A program made the position numbers and the translations under genes. The notes beneath the pieces are model-generated. The model ran no database searches, had not been told where the DNA came from, and worked only from the letters and a program-made list of their open reading frames with translations. 64,000 bases of DNA from Azadirachta indica (Eukaryota > Streptophyta > Magnoliopsida > Sapindales > Meliaceae): positions 16,082,367 to 16,146,366 of the forward strand of contig CM040446.1 of assembly GCA_022749755.1 (NCBI GenBank). The letters are read 5' to 3'. Shown in pieces: positions 41,844 through 53,819 of the stretch. The number at the start of each line of letters is the position of its first letter. Positions within the stretch are counted from its first letter, which is position 1.

Positions 41844-41848
41844 AAATC

Positions 41849-42555
41849 TACTTGGGACATCCTGTTTCTTTTTCATGGTATTCTGACTGTTTTAGCTACA
41901 TAAGGTGGTTAAGCACTATTAGCACATAATCCAAATACCTATGCAAGATATGTAAGTTATACTCATCAGATGCTATGGAGGATGAAATAGGTAAATTGAC
42001 ATAAAAAATAGGTAGATTGACCCATAGCAGTTTTCATTATTGACGCAAATGAGGAACATTAAGGCCAACCAATCCTTCCCAAATCATTAATCAAGAAAAG
42101 AAACAAACAATAATACATGTATCACAAAAGAGTCCAATAAGTTGTTCATAGATGGATAGTTGAACAAAAAAACTCAAACCGTGTCACTGTTTCTGCACCA
42201 GCACGAAGCTTCAAGCTTCAATTAATCAAGTAGGGCAACTCATAATCAACATAATTAACTAGAGTAAAAACTGAATCCCTGATAGGAAAACTAGCGAAAT
42301 AAGCAACCATAAACAGCTACACCAAAATAAAAATTAAAAATTTGAAAAGAAACTAAAAAATAAAGCCTAATTCATAATTCAAAATCAACTCAAATGGCTC
42401 AAAAGGACTCTAGTGAGTTTCTTTGTGCAAATGGGTTCTTCGTAACTAAATACAAAACAAAAAGCTTGTATTATAGTTTTTGGAACAATAACTAAACGCT
42501 CTAAATTACTTCGAAACAAGTGTCAAATGGAACAAGAACAATTTTGGCCCAACAA
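41849..42555. other. Duplicated spacer right of the copia element
   Basis: Continues the match to 18790-19540 (region downstream of eL39). No supported ORF. Confidence 0.65.
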
Positions 42556-42902
42556 ACAGCTTACAGGTATGGCGCCAGTGCCTGCTCTTTGCGTTGTACC
42601 TAAAATAAACAAGTAAAAAGACATAACATTAGTAAGCAATAAATACTTCTGATTGATTTTGTACAAGTCTAACATAAAATCCAAAGACAAAGAGATAGAC
42701 CTAACGGTATTTTCGGTGCGCATGCATATCCAGTGAGGAATAGGTCAGTTTTGCCTCGTCTTCTTGGCAAGTTTGTTCTTAATCTTAATTCCTAAATGTC
42801 ATGTGTGACGGCTGTTCATGTTGTTTATAAAAACATCAACAAGAAACTCAAATCAAGAATTAGAGAATTATACAGCGAGTAATCGAGAGAGAGTAATACC
42901 AT
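42556..42902 (-). pseudogene. eL39 pseudogene with all three exons
   Basis: All three exons and both introns are recognisable: ATG at 42902-42900, exon 2 about 42800-42690, exon 3 from 42599 leftward. Exon 2 contains inserted bases after TTTAGG that shift the frame, a Lys-to-Met change, and a CGG codon turned into TGA. Exon 3 has lost the normal LGF-stop ending and reads on. It is a duplicated gene rather than a retrocopy, because the introns are kept. Confidence 0.9.
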
Positions 42903-43520
42903 TTTCGCTTCTTTAGTTCAGCTGCTAATGCGGGAAACGAGTTGCCAGTAACTAAAACCCTAATTGTAAAAACCCAAAAGGAAGGGAAATGTGCTTTTTA
43001 TATTATAGTACAATAGGGCACCGGTTTAAATGGATTGATCCAAAACGACATATCTATAGTCGATCTTGATGTTATTTACGAGAGTTATGTAAATACACCT
43101 CTATTATTCTCATTATACACCCTCCTTAGACAAGTGTGAGAGTTGTACCTAATAAAGAAGCGTAGTGTAATCAGAAGTCAGTGATGATTTTCTAGCATTT
43201 TTCCCTTGTAAAAGAGAGAGCCCAATCTAACAGTTCATGAAATAAAAATTTTGCTTTTGTTTTTCAATTTTTTTTTCTTTCAATGGAATGATTAACCAAA
43301 GTTCTTGCTGTTAGTTCATTACTATGCATCCAATTGTTTCTGGCGTAGGAACAATTTATATGCGTTCACTTCAATCCACTTTAATATATGTATAATTATT
43401 ATTATTCTAAATGTTATATGCTGAGATTCTGTTGTTTAAAATTTGGCAGAAAAACTTATTATCTAGTGATGTTGAAATAATTGTTTTGACAAATTATCCT
43501 ATCACAATAGGCACAAAATT

Positions 43521-43559
<39 letters not shown>

Positions 43560-43575
43560 TATATACATACATACA

Positions 43576-43606
<31 letters not shown>

Positions 43607-44044
43607 GTGTGTAATCAACGATACTATTATTAAAATGATTGTTTTTCTGGATTTTTATTCTGAGTATATATCCTAAATTGATGGAAAATAGTATTGAAAA
43701 TTATAGAAACATGCATCAGCACTTGATAAGTGTCATACAATTTTTGCAATATATAATACTTATTATTTAAAATTAACATATGGAATAAGGATTGAAAGCG
43801 AATTAACAAAACATACGTACGAAATAGGTGCAGTATGTATGCATGTCCATGTGTCGCAGCCGCAAGAATTAACTTGAAACTTTGGTTCCTTTCAGCGGAC
43901 AAATAGGAAGAGAAACTGTTCAATATAGAATAACTGGGCGCAAAAGCAATAAATAAAACAACAAAAGTCAAAATCATAAATTTTAATTAATTAAGCTTGG
44001 ATTTATGGATGTATGTATGTATATCAAAGCCAGTTAAAGGAAGT
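42903..44044. other. Duplicated eL39-PT3 spacer
   Basis: Matches 19886-21107, including a telo-box-like AAAACCCTAAT near 42955. The ORFs here are not conserved. It contains a compound microsatellite, listed separately. Confidence 0.65.
43519..43612. repeat. Compound (TA)n(TG)n(CATA)n microsatellite
   Basis: A TA run, then about nine TG units, then about ten ACAT units. It is absent from the matching place in the PT1 spacer, so it expanded after duplication. Confidence 0.93.
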
Positions 44045-47000
44045 CTAAGTTAAATCAGTACTTGCCTTCCAAATGAACATGTAGAAAGAATACAGGGACG
44101 CTTTACTGGAGATATCAACAGATTGAGCTCGAAGATACATCCAACAAGCAAGTGCACAATGACTGAATATCTATGAACAAAATCTTAATTAGTACTTGAT
44201 GATGATGATGATAATAATATTTACAGTCAAAGGTATGTGAGAGATAAATTATATATTTAATTTCCTGCGACAACAGCAGCTGTAGGAATACCAACAAAAT
44301 GCTTACAGTGACAAGCCTGCTAAGCGGAAAAGATAAAGAAGCTCCAGCTACTACAGCAGCTCCATATATAATTAGCAGTAATTGAACAGAGAGCCAAAAT
44401 ACCTGAATTTTGTAATGATATAATTAATATGTTTATATTTAAGTCAACTTAATTTTAAAATATTAATCTGATCTACTCACTCTTTTTGGTCCTAACTTCA
44501 CAGTGAAGGATTGAACACCAAATTTCGGTCGCCGTCGATATCAGAAATATCCTGTATGTTATTAAATATAAAATTAGAACAATTCTTATTGTGAGTTGTA
44601 TTATGTTTATGGTTAATTAATTAAACAGATTTTAATTTGATGATAAATTTGGTTGTCAGTCAATTAATTATTCTGAATTACATACCTTGAATAGTGCAAA
44701 TACAATACTGAAGAAGAACTTGAAGCTAGTTGCAAACATAATTGATCTTGTGAGTACTACAGGTCTACCAAGCAAATATGTCTGTATGCAATTGAAATGC
44801 AAAGGAATATTAATTTCTAGCTAGATATGCAAGTCATCAATTTATTATACATATTAACTTTTAATTTCACAGGCTGAAGAATTTACGTGTGTACCTGGCT
44901 GTGTAGGAAATAAGGAATTAGATATAAAAGCGCAACAGTTCGTAGGTAAACTGTAGTCAGAAATGGATTTTTCTTCCATCTAAGAACAGGAAGCTAATAA
45001 AACCAAGATGAAATTCATCAAATCAAAGATATACTATCCAGCAAATTAAACCAAGTGGATATATCAAATATATGTGTATCATCCATATATACATCTCCTA
45101 CATATACATTTACGTAAGGGGATTCAGAATCCAATTCGATTCAATCAATTTGCTCAATTCAATCTAATGTGATCTACTTTTAGTGAATTTGGTGAATTCA
45201 ATGGGTTAAGTTGAATTCAAAAATTTAAAATTTGCTCGAAACATGAATCCATATGGGCTCAATGTTCATAGGTCTTACCGATCCATATGATCCATTTGAC
45301 ACCACACATAAACCCATTTGCCACCCACTCCTCATATGTGTGTATGTATGCGAACGGATAATATTTAATTAAAAAAATTTAATAATTTATAACTTTTTTA
45401 TCCAATTAGTCAAATTTATATTTATAATACAAGTATTATATATGAATAATGCCATATCATATTAATGATATTTTTATTTAGTATTTAATGCAAAATACAT
45501 AAAAAAATGAAAAAAATAAGTGGGAATGAAAAATTTATTTCTCGTATGTAGATTTTTTATCCTACTTATTAAATTTTATTAGAAAATAAGGTGAGTATTG
45601 AGGATCAAAATTAAAACGAGGTGGGGAACAGGAAAACACTCTCCAACCCCATCTCATTCTATTGCTATCTTTATTTAATTCTATTTTTTGGTTTATTTTC
45701 CAAATGACCAATATTTTTTATTTACGATATCCTTTTTTTCTTGTTAAAATAAAATTTAACAACAACATTATGTGAAGGATTATAAATTTTAGCGTTTGTT
45801 TGATATAACTTTTAAGTAGAACTTTTAGAGTAGATATTTTATCTATAAAACTTTTATAAATAAAGTTTTTAACAAAAGTTTATCAATCATTTACTTATTA
45901 TAAATAACTTTTTAGAAAATTTGAGTAAATATTTTAATAAATAAATTTTTTAATGTTTTATTTTAAAGAAATAACGTAAAATTTTAAAAATAAAATAAGA
46001 GTATTTTAAAGTATTACTAATTTAAAACATATTTAGTCATGAATTAAGATCATAAAATTAAGAGGCTTAGCTTGGCAGTACTTACATCCACAGAGTAAAA
46101 GGTCTGAATTAGAAAGTTCGCGAGGAGGGCCAGAAAAAGTGGTTGAGAATGAGACATAATTCCCATGGCCAGACCCTAAAGTATCGATACATACATACAT
46201 ATATACATATAATGAGATCAAAAATATGCATGTATATACTAAAGTCTAAAGACAATAAAATTAATAATTAATTTCCTTAACACATAATTTTATAAAAATA
46301 AAAGATTCTTATTAAGAAATTAATTAATAAAGAAGAGGTTAATTTTTGCTTAATTAATTACCACCAATAAAGATCCGAAAGTAATTGCCTTTCCGGCTTC
46401 GATTGAGATCTCACCGGAAGCTAGAGGAAGATGAGGCTTGTTAACCTTAATTAATTTGAACGAATTTTGTCAGCAAATTAATTAAAGGAACCGATTAAAA
46501 TATAATTAAATACATGCATTCATATATACCTTGTCTATTTTAACATCATTCAACTGGTTTATTCCCACTCCGTATATGTGGATCAGAATTGTGGGCACTA
46601 AGGCCTGAAATAATGTAAAAACTATAACCATTATAATTAATTAATTAAGCAGTACAGCTTGTACTGTGTAATTGTCTCTTTTAACTAAAGCTTATATATT
46701 ATTAAGTATAATTATTAATTGATTACCTTGAATATTCCCATGAAAAAAGTTGGAGTCAAGTCAGCAATACTTTGTACGGGCAGAAGACAAGCTGCTGTTG
46801 TGTCTATAATCTGATAAGCAAAAATGGGAAATTAATTTCTATCAATCTACAACTATTTAATTTAAACAGTATTTCGAAAGAAAGACTAATTAATTATAAC
46901 AAGGTCTGAGTTACTCACCAAACCAATCACAATGTAAGGATAGCAAAAACGGGAGAATGCATTTAAATTCTTGAGTACAATATCCTGGAAACTAGTGGAA

Positions 47001-47203
47001 TGATTATTATCCTCCGAGTTTGATGCATGGCCATCTTGTAACGTGATAAAAATACGGTATTTCTCGATCGAATTACGGTGTCTGTGGTTTAGTGTTAATT
47101 CGGTACTGTTTGTAATTTTATTATAACTGGATGCTAAAATTGAAGCCCTTCCGGAACATTTTGTAGAATACTTGCTTTCTTGATTTTGACTATTACTATT
47201 CAT
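44045..47203 (-). pseudogene. Prenyltransferase PT3, nearly intact
   Basis: All ten exons are present with GT-AG junctions: 1 (to 46919), 46810-46727, 46604-46530, 46445-46362, 46175-46086, 44993-44895, 44781-44686, 44551-44481, 44402-44307, 44170-44045. Nine are open and keep NQLNDVKID. Exon 8 is 71 rather than 72 bases: one base is lost just after the second Asp-rich motif (DISDIDGD), which shifts the frame to an early stop and removes about the last 85 residues. The ATG aligned with PT1 is GTG; the next in-frame ATG is at 47203, seven codons later, and would lose little. Without the exon 8 deletion it would read as a full paralog, so it is either a young pseudogene or affected by a sequence error. 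Confidence 0.85.
45060..46030. other. Expanded intron 5 of PT3
   Basis: About 1 kb of AT-rich DNA not present in PT1 intron 5. The left part (45113-45335) resembles the hAT-like insertion in PT2 and includes a segment whose reverse complement reads GGGTGGCAAATGGG, typical of hAT ends. The remainder has no ORF. Confidence 0.5.
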
Positions 47204-47361
47204 AACGCCATATATCTGTGTCACTGGCCATTTTGTGCACCCTGATGAACATATTAATTAATAACAAAATGATTATTTGCCAGATCTATTGTACAAATTT
47301 AATTTGCATCTCAATTTTACAAAGTACTTAACATTACTGTTTCTTTCTACTCGTCCATAAA

Positions 47362-47362
47362 C

Positions 47363-47440
<78 letters not shown>

Positions 47441-47441
47441 T
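47362..47441. repeat. (TAA)n microsatellite in PT3 leader intron
   Basis: About 26 AAT units at the same position as the repeat in PT1. The Leu-run ORF across it is an artefact. Confidence 0.95.
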
Positions 47442-47880
47442 GCAAAAGAAAGACCTTAGTAATCGATCGATTAGTACAACTATCGGTTATTAAAATACTG
47501 TTTAGAGATTCTTTTTCAGAAGGCAGAACGAAAACTAATGGAAGAAAGAGAGACAACACGCACACCGAATTTTGGAGGGATGCATGAACATGAATGCATG
47601 AATGCCCGCATTTTTCTCTGTCTTTTAATTTATAATAAGAAATTAATATAAATTTGTAACACATCCTTCATTTATAGAATCCATTGCTGACCCATCTAAA
47701 GAAGGGGGCCTCTGCCGAACTTCTGGCCAGCCGAACCCCACCAAAAAAAATTAATGCACTAACAAAATATAAATTATATATGCATATTTCATTTAAGATC
47801 CTCGATAATTAATAAATTACTAAAGCTAAGAACTATGGATCTAATTACATTCAATCGGAGTTCATTATCTTTTGTTTGGA
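47442..47880 (-). promoter_or_regulatory. PT3 leader exon and promoter region
   Basis: Matches the PT1 leader and promoter (24012-24430). The TATA-like box reads TTTATATTAAT instead of TTTATATAAA. The downstream donor (AAG then GTCTTTC) is kept. Confidence 0.5.
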
Positions 47881-47884
47881 AATT

Positions 47885-48740
47885 TCTGAAATAAAATAAT
47901 TAATAAAAGTTATTATTAAAGGTAATTGGATCTGTATGTAGTAGTATGGATAATTATTTTCTTTCAATAATTTAATAGTTTTGAAGGTGTTGGATGAAAG
48001 ATACATGTGGATAATTATATGTCTGTTGGGGCATTCAACCGTCTAGAAGCTGCATATAATCTGTTTGTAAAAAATTTGGTTGTTTGGAAGTTAACAACCA
48101 AATGAATACCTTTTTGAAATTAGAAAAAGGAAAAAGAAAAATTAAGCTGATTAATTATTTTCTTTGTATTTTGTATGGTATCTTTTGTTGTATGAGAGAG
48201 CTGACCAAAAAAAGAAAAGTATAATATATATTTTTTCATAATCTATTATAATTTTGCCTCTTCATATTGTTATATTATGCGGTAAATTTATAATAACTAG
48301 TGAAATAAAAAAAAATGGTTCTCATATTGCTTTTATAAAATAATCTATTTTTTCTTAGGTTGGGTATAATTTTTGCAAACACAACTATATTAAATTTAAT
48401 TAAAATATTAATTTTTAGTAAATGTTTGATATATAATTGATACATTGTATATAAGATCAGTACTATTAAAAAAATAAATATTTTTACATAACAAGTATAC
48501 TTTAATTTCCTGTTCAAGAAAACATAAGTTTCATAATTTGTGAAGGATGTGGCACTTTGAAAATTACTGCTCCAATAAGTGTAAGCTAAACCATTTTCTT
48601 CTTCATTGTCACAACATAAAATTGTTTTAAATTTGCTACGCCTAGAGATACAAAAATGACATTAATGCAATTGATTTCAATTCTTCTTAAGAAATAAGGA
48701 AGTATGCAGCATATACTAATTATAATTAACTTTATATATG
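47885..48740. repeat. Copy of the 1-kb spacer repeat
   Basis: Matches 32600-33512 closely but lacks the GC-rich hairpin block. No supported ORF. Confidence 0.7.
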
Positions 48741-49098
48741 TAGGTTGAGTGAAAAAACTCAACCCTATCTTAACCTGGGTAAAGCTCGGGTTAGCCTAAG
48801 TTTTTATTTTAAAACTTGGTATATGTGAAGCTGGGTACAAATTGAATTAAGGTATCCAAAAAGTTGATCTAAAATATATATATATATATATTTTTAGATA
48901 AACCGGGTTACAGCTCGAATTTGAAATTTTTTATTACTTAAATAAAGAGCCTAAATTTGAAATTTAGCTCAAACTCTGGTCGGGTCAAGACCTAACCCGA
49001 ATATTATATAACCTGAGCTTGAGCCTGGACCTGGTTTAAGCAAAATTTTTTGGGTTCAGGACTTTTAAAATCCCGATCCGGAAAATTGCTCACCCCAC
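48741..49098. mobile_element. Non-autonomous hAT-like element, copy 2
   Basis: Same element at the same position as 33514-33886. The ends are TAGGTTGAGTGAAAAAA and, reversed, GTGGGGTGAGCAATTTTCC. It has a shorter central TA run. The shared position means it was carried by duplication of the repeat. Confidence 0.6.
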
Positions 49099-50129
49099 GT
49101 CTTTCAGTTTTACTAGCATGGCAGTGAGAATGAAGTCCTCTAGGAACATATGATAGAATTCTTGCTTTGACTACTTCTTTTTGTGAAGCAATTCATTATA
49201 TCCGTGTCACCGGGGACATGATGAAGATCTTTAACTGAACCTGAAATAATAATTGTTCATCAGAATACTAAATATGAATGTTGGGCTGTCATGATCATGA
49301 ATATTTTACTACCCAGAACTCTTTTTCCCCGTAATTTTTAGGAAATCGTATATGAATAATCCAATGTTTGTGATGAGGTGGAATAAAAATGCATGATAAG
49401 CAACCAAATTCTTGTAAAGATACGTATCATAAAATAATAGTTATCTAGTCCATGTGTCTCGCCCTTGGGCGAGTATAGTATTCCTCCCTTTCTGGTCGCT
49501 TGCAGCACTCTGTCCGGCAAGCAATTTCCGTGCTACTGATCCTATCTTTCACAGAATCGGTGCCCTTTTTCACTGTACATGGAGCTCAGCATGTCTGGAA
49601 GCACGGGAGGGAATCCATCTGGGAGGAACTTGAAAAAAAGAAAGAAGGGCTTTCGGTTTTTCGCACCCTTTTCTGGTCTTGCAGCTAATTAAAATATAAA
49701 AGAAATCTTATTCTAAATAATAATAATATTAGAAAAAAGGGTACATAATTTGTACGTGACATACATTTTTAAGGTGTAAAATTTGAATTTCAGGTTATAC
49801 ATTATAACATATAGCTAGCTGTCGTATGAATATGTAGCAGACCTTAACGCTATGCAGAATGGTACTCTTAAATACTGACTGCACTAACTCAGTGCGCCCA
49901 GCCGATGGATAAACTTTCCCTGATAATCTGATAAGCTGATAACTTGGCTCGAGCGTTATCAACCATAGATTGCACTATTGCAGAAACTTAGCCTGGGGCT
50001 ACCCTCAAGGTGGTTAAAAGGAAGCTTATTTGTCTTCAGCAAAACCAATAATTGATGTAACTCTATAGGAACGACCAAACTTGCGACGGACAAAAAACAA
50101 AAGGGGTGGACAAATCCATCCCATCAAAC
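49099..50129. other. Unmatched spacer with a GC-richer block
   Basis: This kilobase has no paralog elsewhere in the window. A block at about 49450-49690 is richer in G+C than its surroundings and is open for 62 codons on the plus strand. I do not recognise the product. It could be organelle-derived DNA or a fragment of another gene. Confidence 0.4.
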
Positions 50130-50390
50130 ACCTTAGAATCCAAGCTTGGAGCAATAACTACTAAACTCTCTAAATTACTTAAAAATAATTCTAAATTAAT
50201 AAAACAAGAACAAATCCATACCAACAAACACCTAAAAATCCAAGCTCGTTACGGCGTGTTTGCAGTCTGCGTTGTACTCGAAACATAAATTTTTACAAGT
50301 GTAACACAAAATCCAAAGCTAAGGAGAGGCTTAATGGTATTATCGATCCGCATGTAGACCCAGTGAGGAAAGTTTTATAATTAATAATAC
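50130..50390 (-). pseudogene. eL39 fragment, second copy
   Basis: Same truncated form as 33897-34125: exon 3 remnant without its acceptor, the intron, and the end of exon 2. It was made by duplication of that fragment. Confidence 0.78.
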
Positions 50391-50479
50391 CATGTTGATC
50401 TTTTTCCTTGCATATGATGTGTCATTCATTAATAATGATAAATAGTATTGAAAATTGTAAAAACAAGTACATGTACATA

Positions 50480-50797
50480 TTTTCTATGCTTTATGGAATG
50501 AATTTCCGAGTCACTCATACTTTCCGGGAAAATAACGGGGCAGCAGACGCTTTGGCAAACGCGGGTCTCGGTTGTAGTTCTTCACCTGGTGGCAACCGCC
50601 TCCGATCGATATTCACCGTCATCTCAGTCAGGATGCCAACGGCTTTCCTAGATATAGATTCTCTTGATTATGAAGTTCCTCCAGAAGCTACTCTTTACTT
50701 TCATCTTTGGGTTTTCTTCTTTCGCTGCGGTGCTGGACGCAAAGGGCTCTTGCGGTTTTTGCTTCACACAGCAAGAATGGCTTTGTTGATTTTCTAG
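50480..50797 (+). mobile_element. LINE 3' fragment, second copy
   Basis: Near-identical to 34230-34535, with the same THTFRENNGAADALANA frame. A base lost after CSS shifts the end of the frame. Confidence 0.62.
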
Positions 50798-50821
50798 AAT
50801 TTTCCTATTAAATCGCCATCA

Positions 50822-51965
50822 AATTTGATTCGGTTTCATATTTCAACAACTAGGGACAAACAGGAAAGATATAAACAGAGAGAACTGAAGCCAGATTTGC
50901 ATTCAAGAAAACTCAGGAAAGGAAACCAACCTTCTTAACAACATTAAGCACTTAAGGCTGTAGCACTTCATTTCGATAAGCTCGAACATTTATTGGGTTG
51001 GATTTTTTCCCTTTTTTAGATGGTCCAAATTTTCTCTTTAATAGTAACTAAGTTCAATTATTGTAAAGATATTTTGGTCTTTTTTTAAGTAGGGTTTAGT
51101 ATTTAATTTTTTATTACAATATATATATATGTGTGTTAAGAAGAGAGAAGAGAAACGGGCACTGTTCACCGTTTTTGAGAGAGAGGGCACTGTTCACGAG
51201 AGAGTGGTAAAATAGTAAATTCGGGATAGTTTTGATCAAGTGGCTGATTGGAGGTCGATTTGTGGTTCGATTGAGGTTAAATTTTACCAGTAGCTTCTAA
51301 ACTCAGAGGACTAAATTCTGAATGGTGGAGATCAGTTTTAGAGCTTTCTTTCTTCAGATTTCGTGGTTAAAAGTTAGGATACCATTTTGGTGATGCTTTT
51401 TTTGAACTCTCTCTAATTTCTTTGTAAAACTTGATTGTTTGCCAAGATTGTGTGATTTTGAGAATATTGTGAATGTGTACTTCTAGTTCTAATTAAAGAG
51501 AAATTGTGTATTTCTATTATTTGATTATAGTGGAGTTTTTGGGTGGACTACGGTCCCGTGGTTTTTACTCCTCACATTGGGGAGATTTTCCATATTAAAA
51601 TTGATTGTGTTATGATTGTTTTGTTGATGATGTGGTTACTGTCCAAGAATTGATTTTGTGCCCAAAGATTGTTGCTCTCTTTATTGGTTTCCTATTAGGT
51701 TCACGCAATAGGGGATAAGGTAATTATTGTGCTTTCGCAAATTGGTTTGTATTAATTTTTTCCAACAACACCAAGGTTGAGTTTATTTTCATGTGTGTCT
51801 GCTTTAAAAGCTTCAGAAACTCCGAGAATTGGATCAAGAGGAGCCATTGTTATACCCTTAAAACGAGAATCATTGACAGTAAGATACTCGATTGAAAGAC
51901 TGCAAATCATGAATTCAAAAATCCAAATATAGGAAAAGCGAAAATGAAATATATATATATATATA
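50822..51965 (-). pseudogene. Aminotransferase exon 3 fragment split by a solo LTR
   Basis: The exon 3 copy and its flanks lie at 50822-50990 and 51768-51965. The TAA that replaces a Tyr codon is shared with the copy at 34.7 kb. Exons 1 and 2 are missing here; the match ends in a TA run near 51950. The gap is an inserted LTR. Confidence 0.85.
50991..51767 (+). mobile_element. Solo LTR of a copia-type element
   Basis: 777 bases interrupt the aminotransferase pseudo-exon. The ends are TATTGG and CCAACA, one change from perfect inverted TGTTGG/CCAACA. Flanking 5-mers ACATT (50986-50990) and ACACC (51768-51772) fit a target duplication with two C-to-T changes. The block near 51540-51590 (TTTTTACTCCTCACATTGGG) resembles the R-U5 region of plant copia LTRs. 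No internal domain is present. Confidence 0.75.
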
Positions 51966-53819
51966 CATATATGTTAGACCATTTTTTTAATATCCAAAAT
52001 TAAGTTAATTTTTCATTTGCATGTTAGTCTAATAAAATAGCTATTAGATTCACATTAAAAAATAAAGGCTAAACCGATAAAGGATAAAGCTCTAAATTTA
52101 TAAAATTTTAATCAATATTTCTTATTTAGGTCAAATCTAATGAAAAATCTTTTGGGATAAGTTATATTTCATCTAAATTATAGGAAAATCAGAATATTAA
52201 ATTATCTTTAATTAAAATTCTACTAAATCCTAAATTATCTCTAATTAAAATTCCACTTAAACTAATTTTTCAAATAATTTAACGATAATGAGTATAGAAA
52301 AGAAAGAAACAACAGAAGAAAGGAATCTTTCTTCACATACAAATAAATTTATTGGTTGATATCAAGTGACGAAATTTGATATCAACAATTGGCATTGTTT
52401 ATGGGAAAAGATAAAAAGCCAATTATATTATGACAAAAAATTTCATGATGAATCGAAAAGTATGCATTTATTTTTATTTGTACTTCATATATAATTTAAT
52501 ATATTTAATTTGTATTTATTTTTATTTGTATTTCATATATAATTTGATATATTTAATCTTGAATTTAATTGTTATACATTGATTTGTTGATCACAAGGGC
52601 TATTTATGGGTATGAACACATTCCTGTGTTTAATTTGCTGTTTCATTATGAACTTCGTCTTGTAAACATCTGATTTCATCAAATTAAAGAATACATATCT
52701 GATTATTTTCTTTTAAAACTATTGAATATGTTATAGAGAACAGATAATTGATTGTCAAATAACATAATCCTCTTTAATATATCCCAAAAAGTCTAATTCT
52801 AATGTTATAGAATTCTGTTTTTCCATTTGATCGTAAATTTATCCTGAAATCAACAGGTAAAGATTACATGTGATAGTTATATTATGTCAGATTTAAGTAA
52901 AAATAATCATTAACAAAAAAAATTATTTGTATTATCTTCTGTGTAAAGGGTATATGTGCTATGCCTATATATATATATATATAAGGGTACAGTATTGTCT
53001 CTTGTTTTTGAATTCTATATTATTCTTTTACTATTATGAAAAATTGGATTTATTTTCATTGATTAATTACAGTATTTTATCGTCCAATTAGAAAGTTATA
53101 TATTGTTTTTGGAGTAAATTATTTTATTTAGGTATTCAAATTAATCATCCTCAGTAAGGTAGTAAATGAAGTCACTGTTGTAGTCAAACTCATTGTAATA
53201 AGTGGTGCTAAACAAATTAGAAAATTGAAGATAAGGGAAGCCAGATTTGTTGATTATATTAAAAATAACAATAATAGATTACAATCAAATTTGGGGCAAC
53301 AAATAGAAGTTATTTGGTGGCTGAAATTGTTGGTCTTGAAGTCATAAATAAAACAACTATTTGATACAAATAAATAGTATTATTTGTTATACATAATTGA
53401 AATTGCAAATAGTGTTTCATTCAATTTCAATGTCGTTTAGTATGAATATTATTAAGGTAGAGTTAAATATCATACAGGCCCAAACTTAATTTATTAGGGT
53501 TTGGAGATATCAGTTGGATCCAGTATGAAATATTGTTCGAGTCCAGTGTTAATATCAGTAGCATTGTATCAGCTGAGTTTAATGTGAAATATCGTACGAG
53601 TCTCTGAACAAATATTTTTAGAGTCTTAAACTTAATATCATTCGGGTTCAAATCAAAGTTTCGGTCTTCTATCTTCGAATATCATTAAGATGCAATATAT
53701 CATTAAAGTCTTTACCTACTGATTATTTATGCTTTTTGGTACAAGCTCTATATTTCACATTAAAATTATCTAAAATATTAATATTTGACCCTGACGACTT
53801 AGAAGAGTGATGAGATATC
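51966..53819. other. AT-rich spacer without recognisable content
   Basis: No ORF with a known domain and no match to the other units. Short TA runs lie at about 51950 and 52965. The ORF at 53463-53651 is unsupported. Confidence 0.5.

Larger units (their letters stand above)
34565..47870. repeat. Segmental duplication, right copy with copia insertion
   Basis: This is the counterpart of 16319-24430: aminotransferase pseudo-exons 3-1, spacer, broken eL39, spacer, PT3 and its upstream region. The extra length comes from the copia element at 37103-41843 and an enlarged PT3 intron 5. All three genes carry disabling changes here, while all three are intact in the left copy. Confidence 0.85.
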
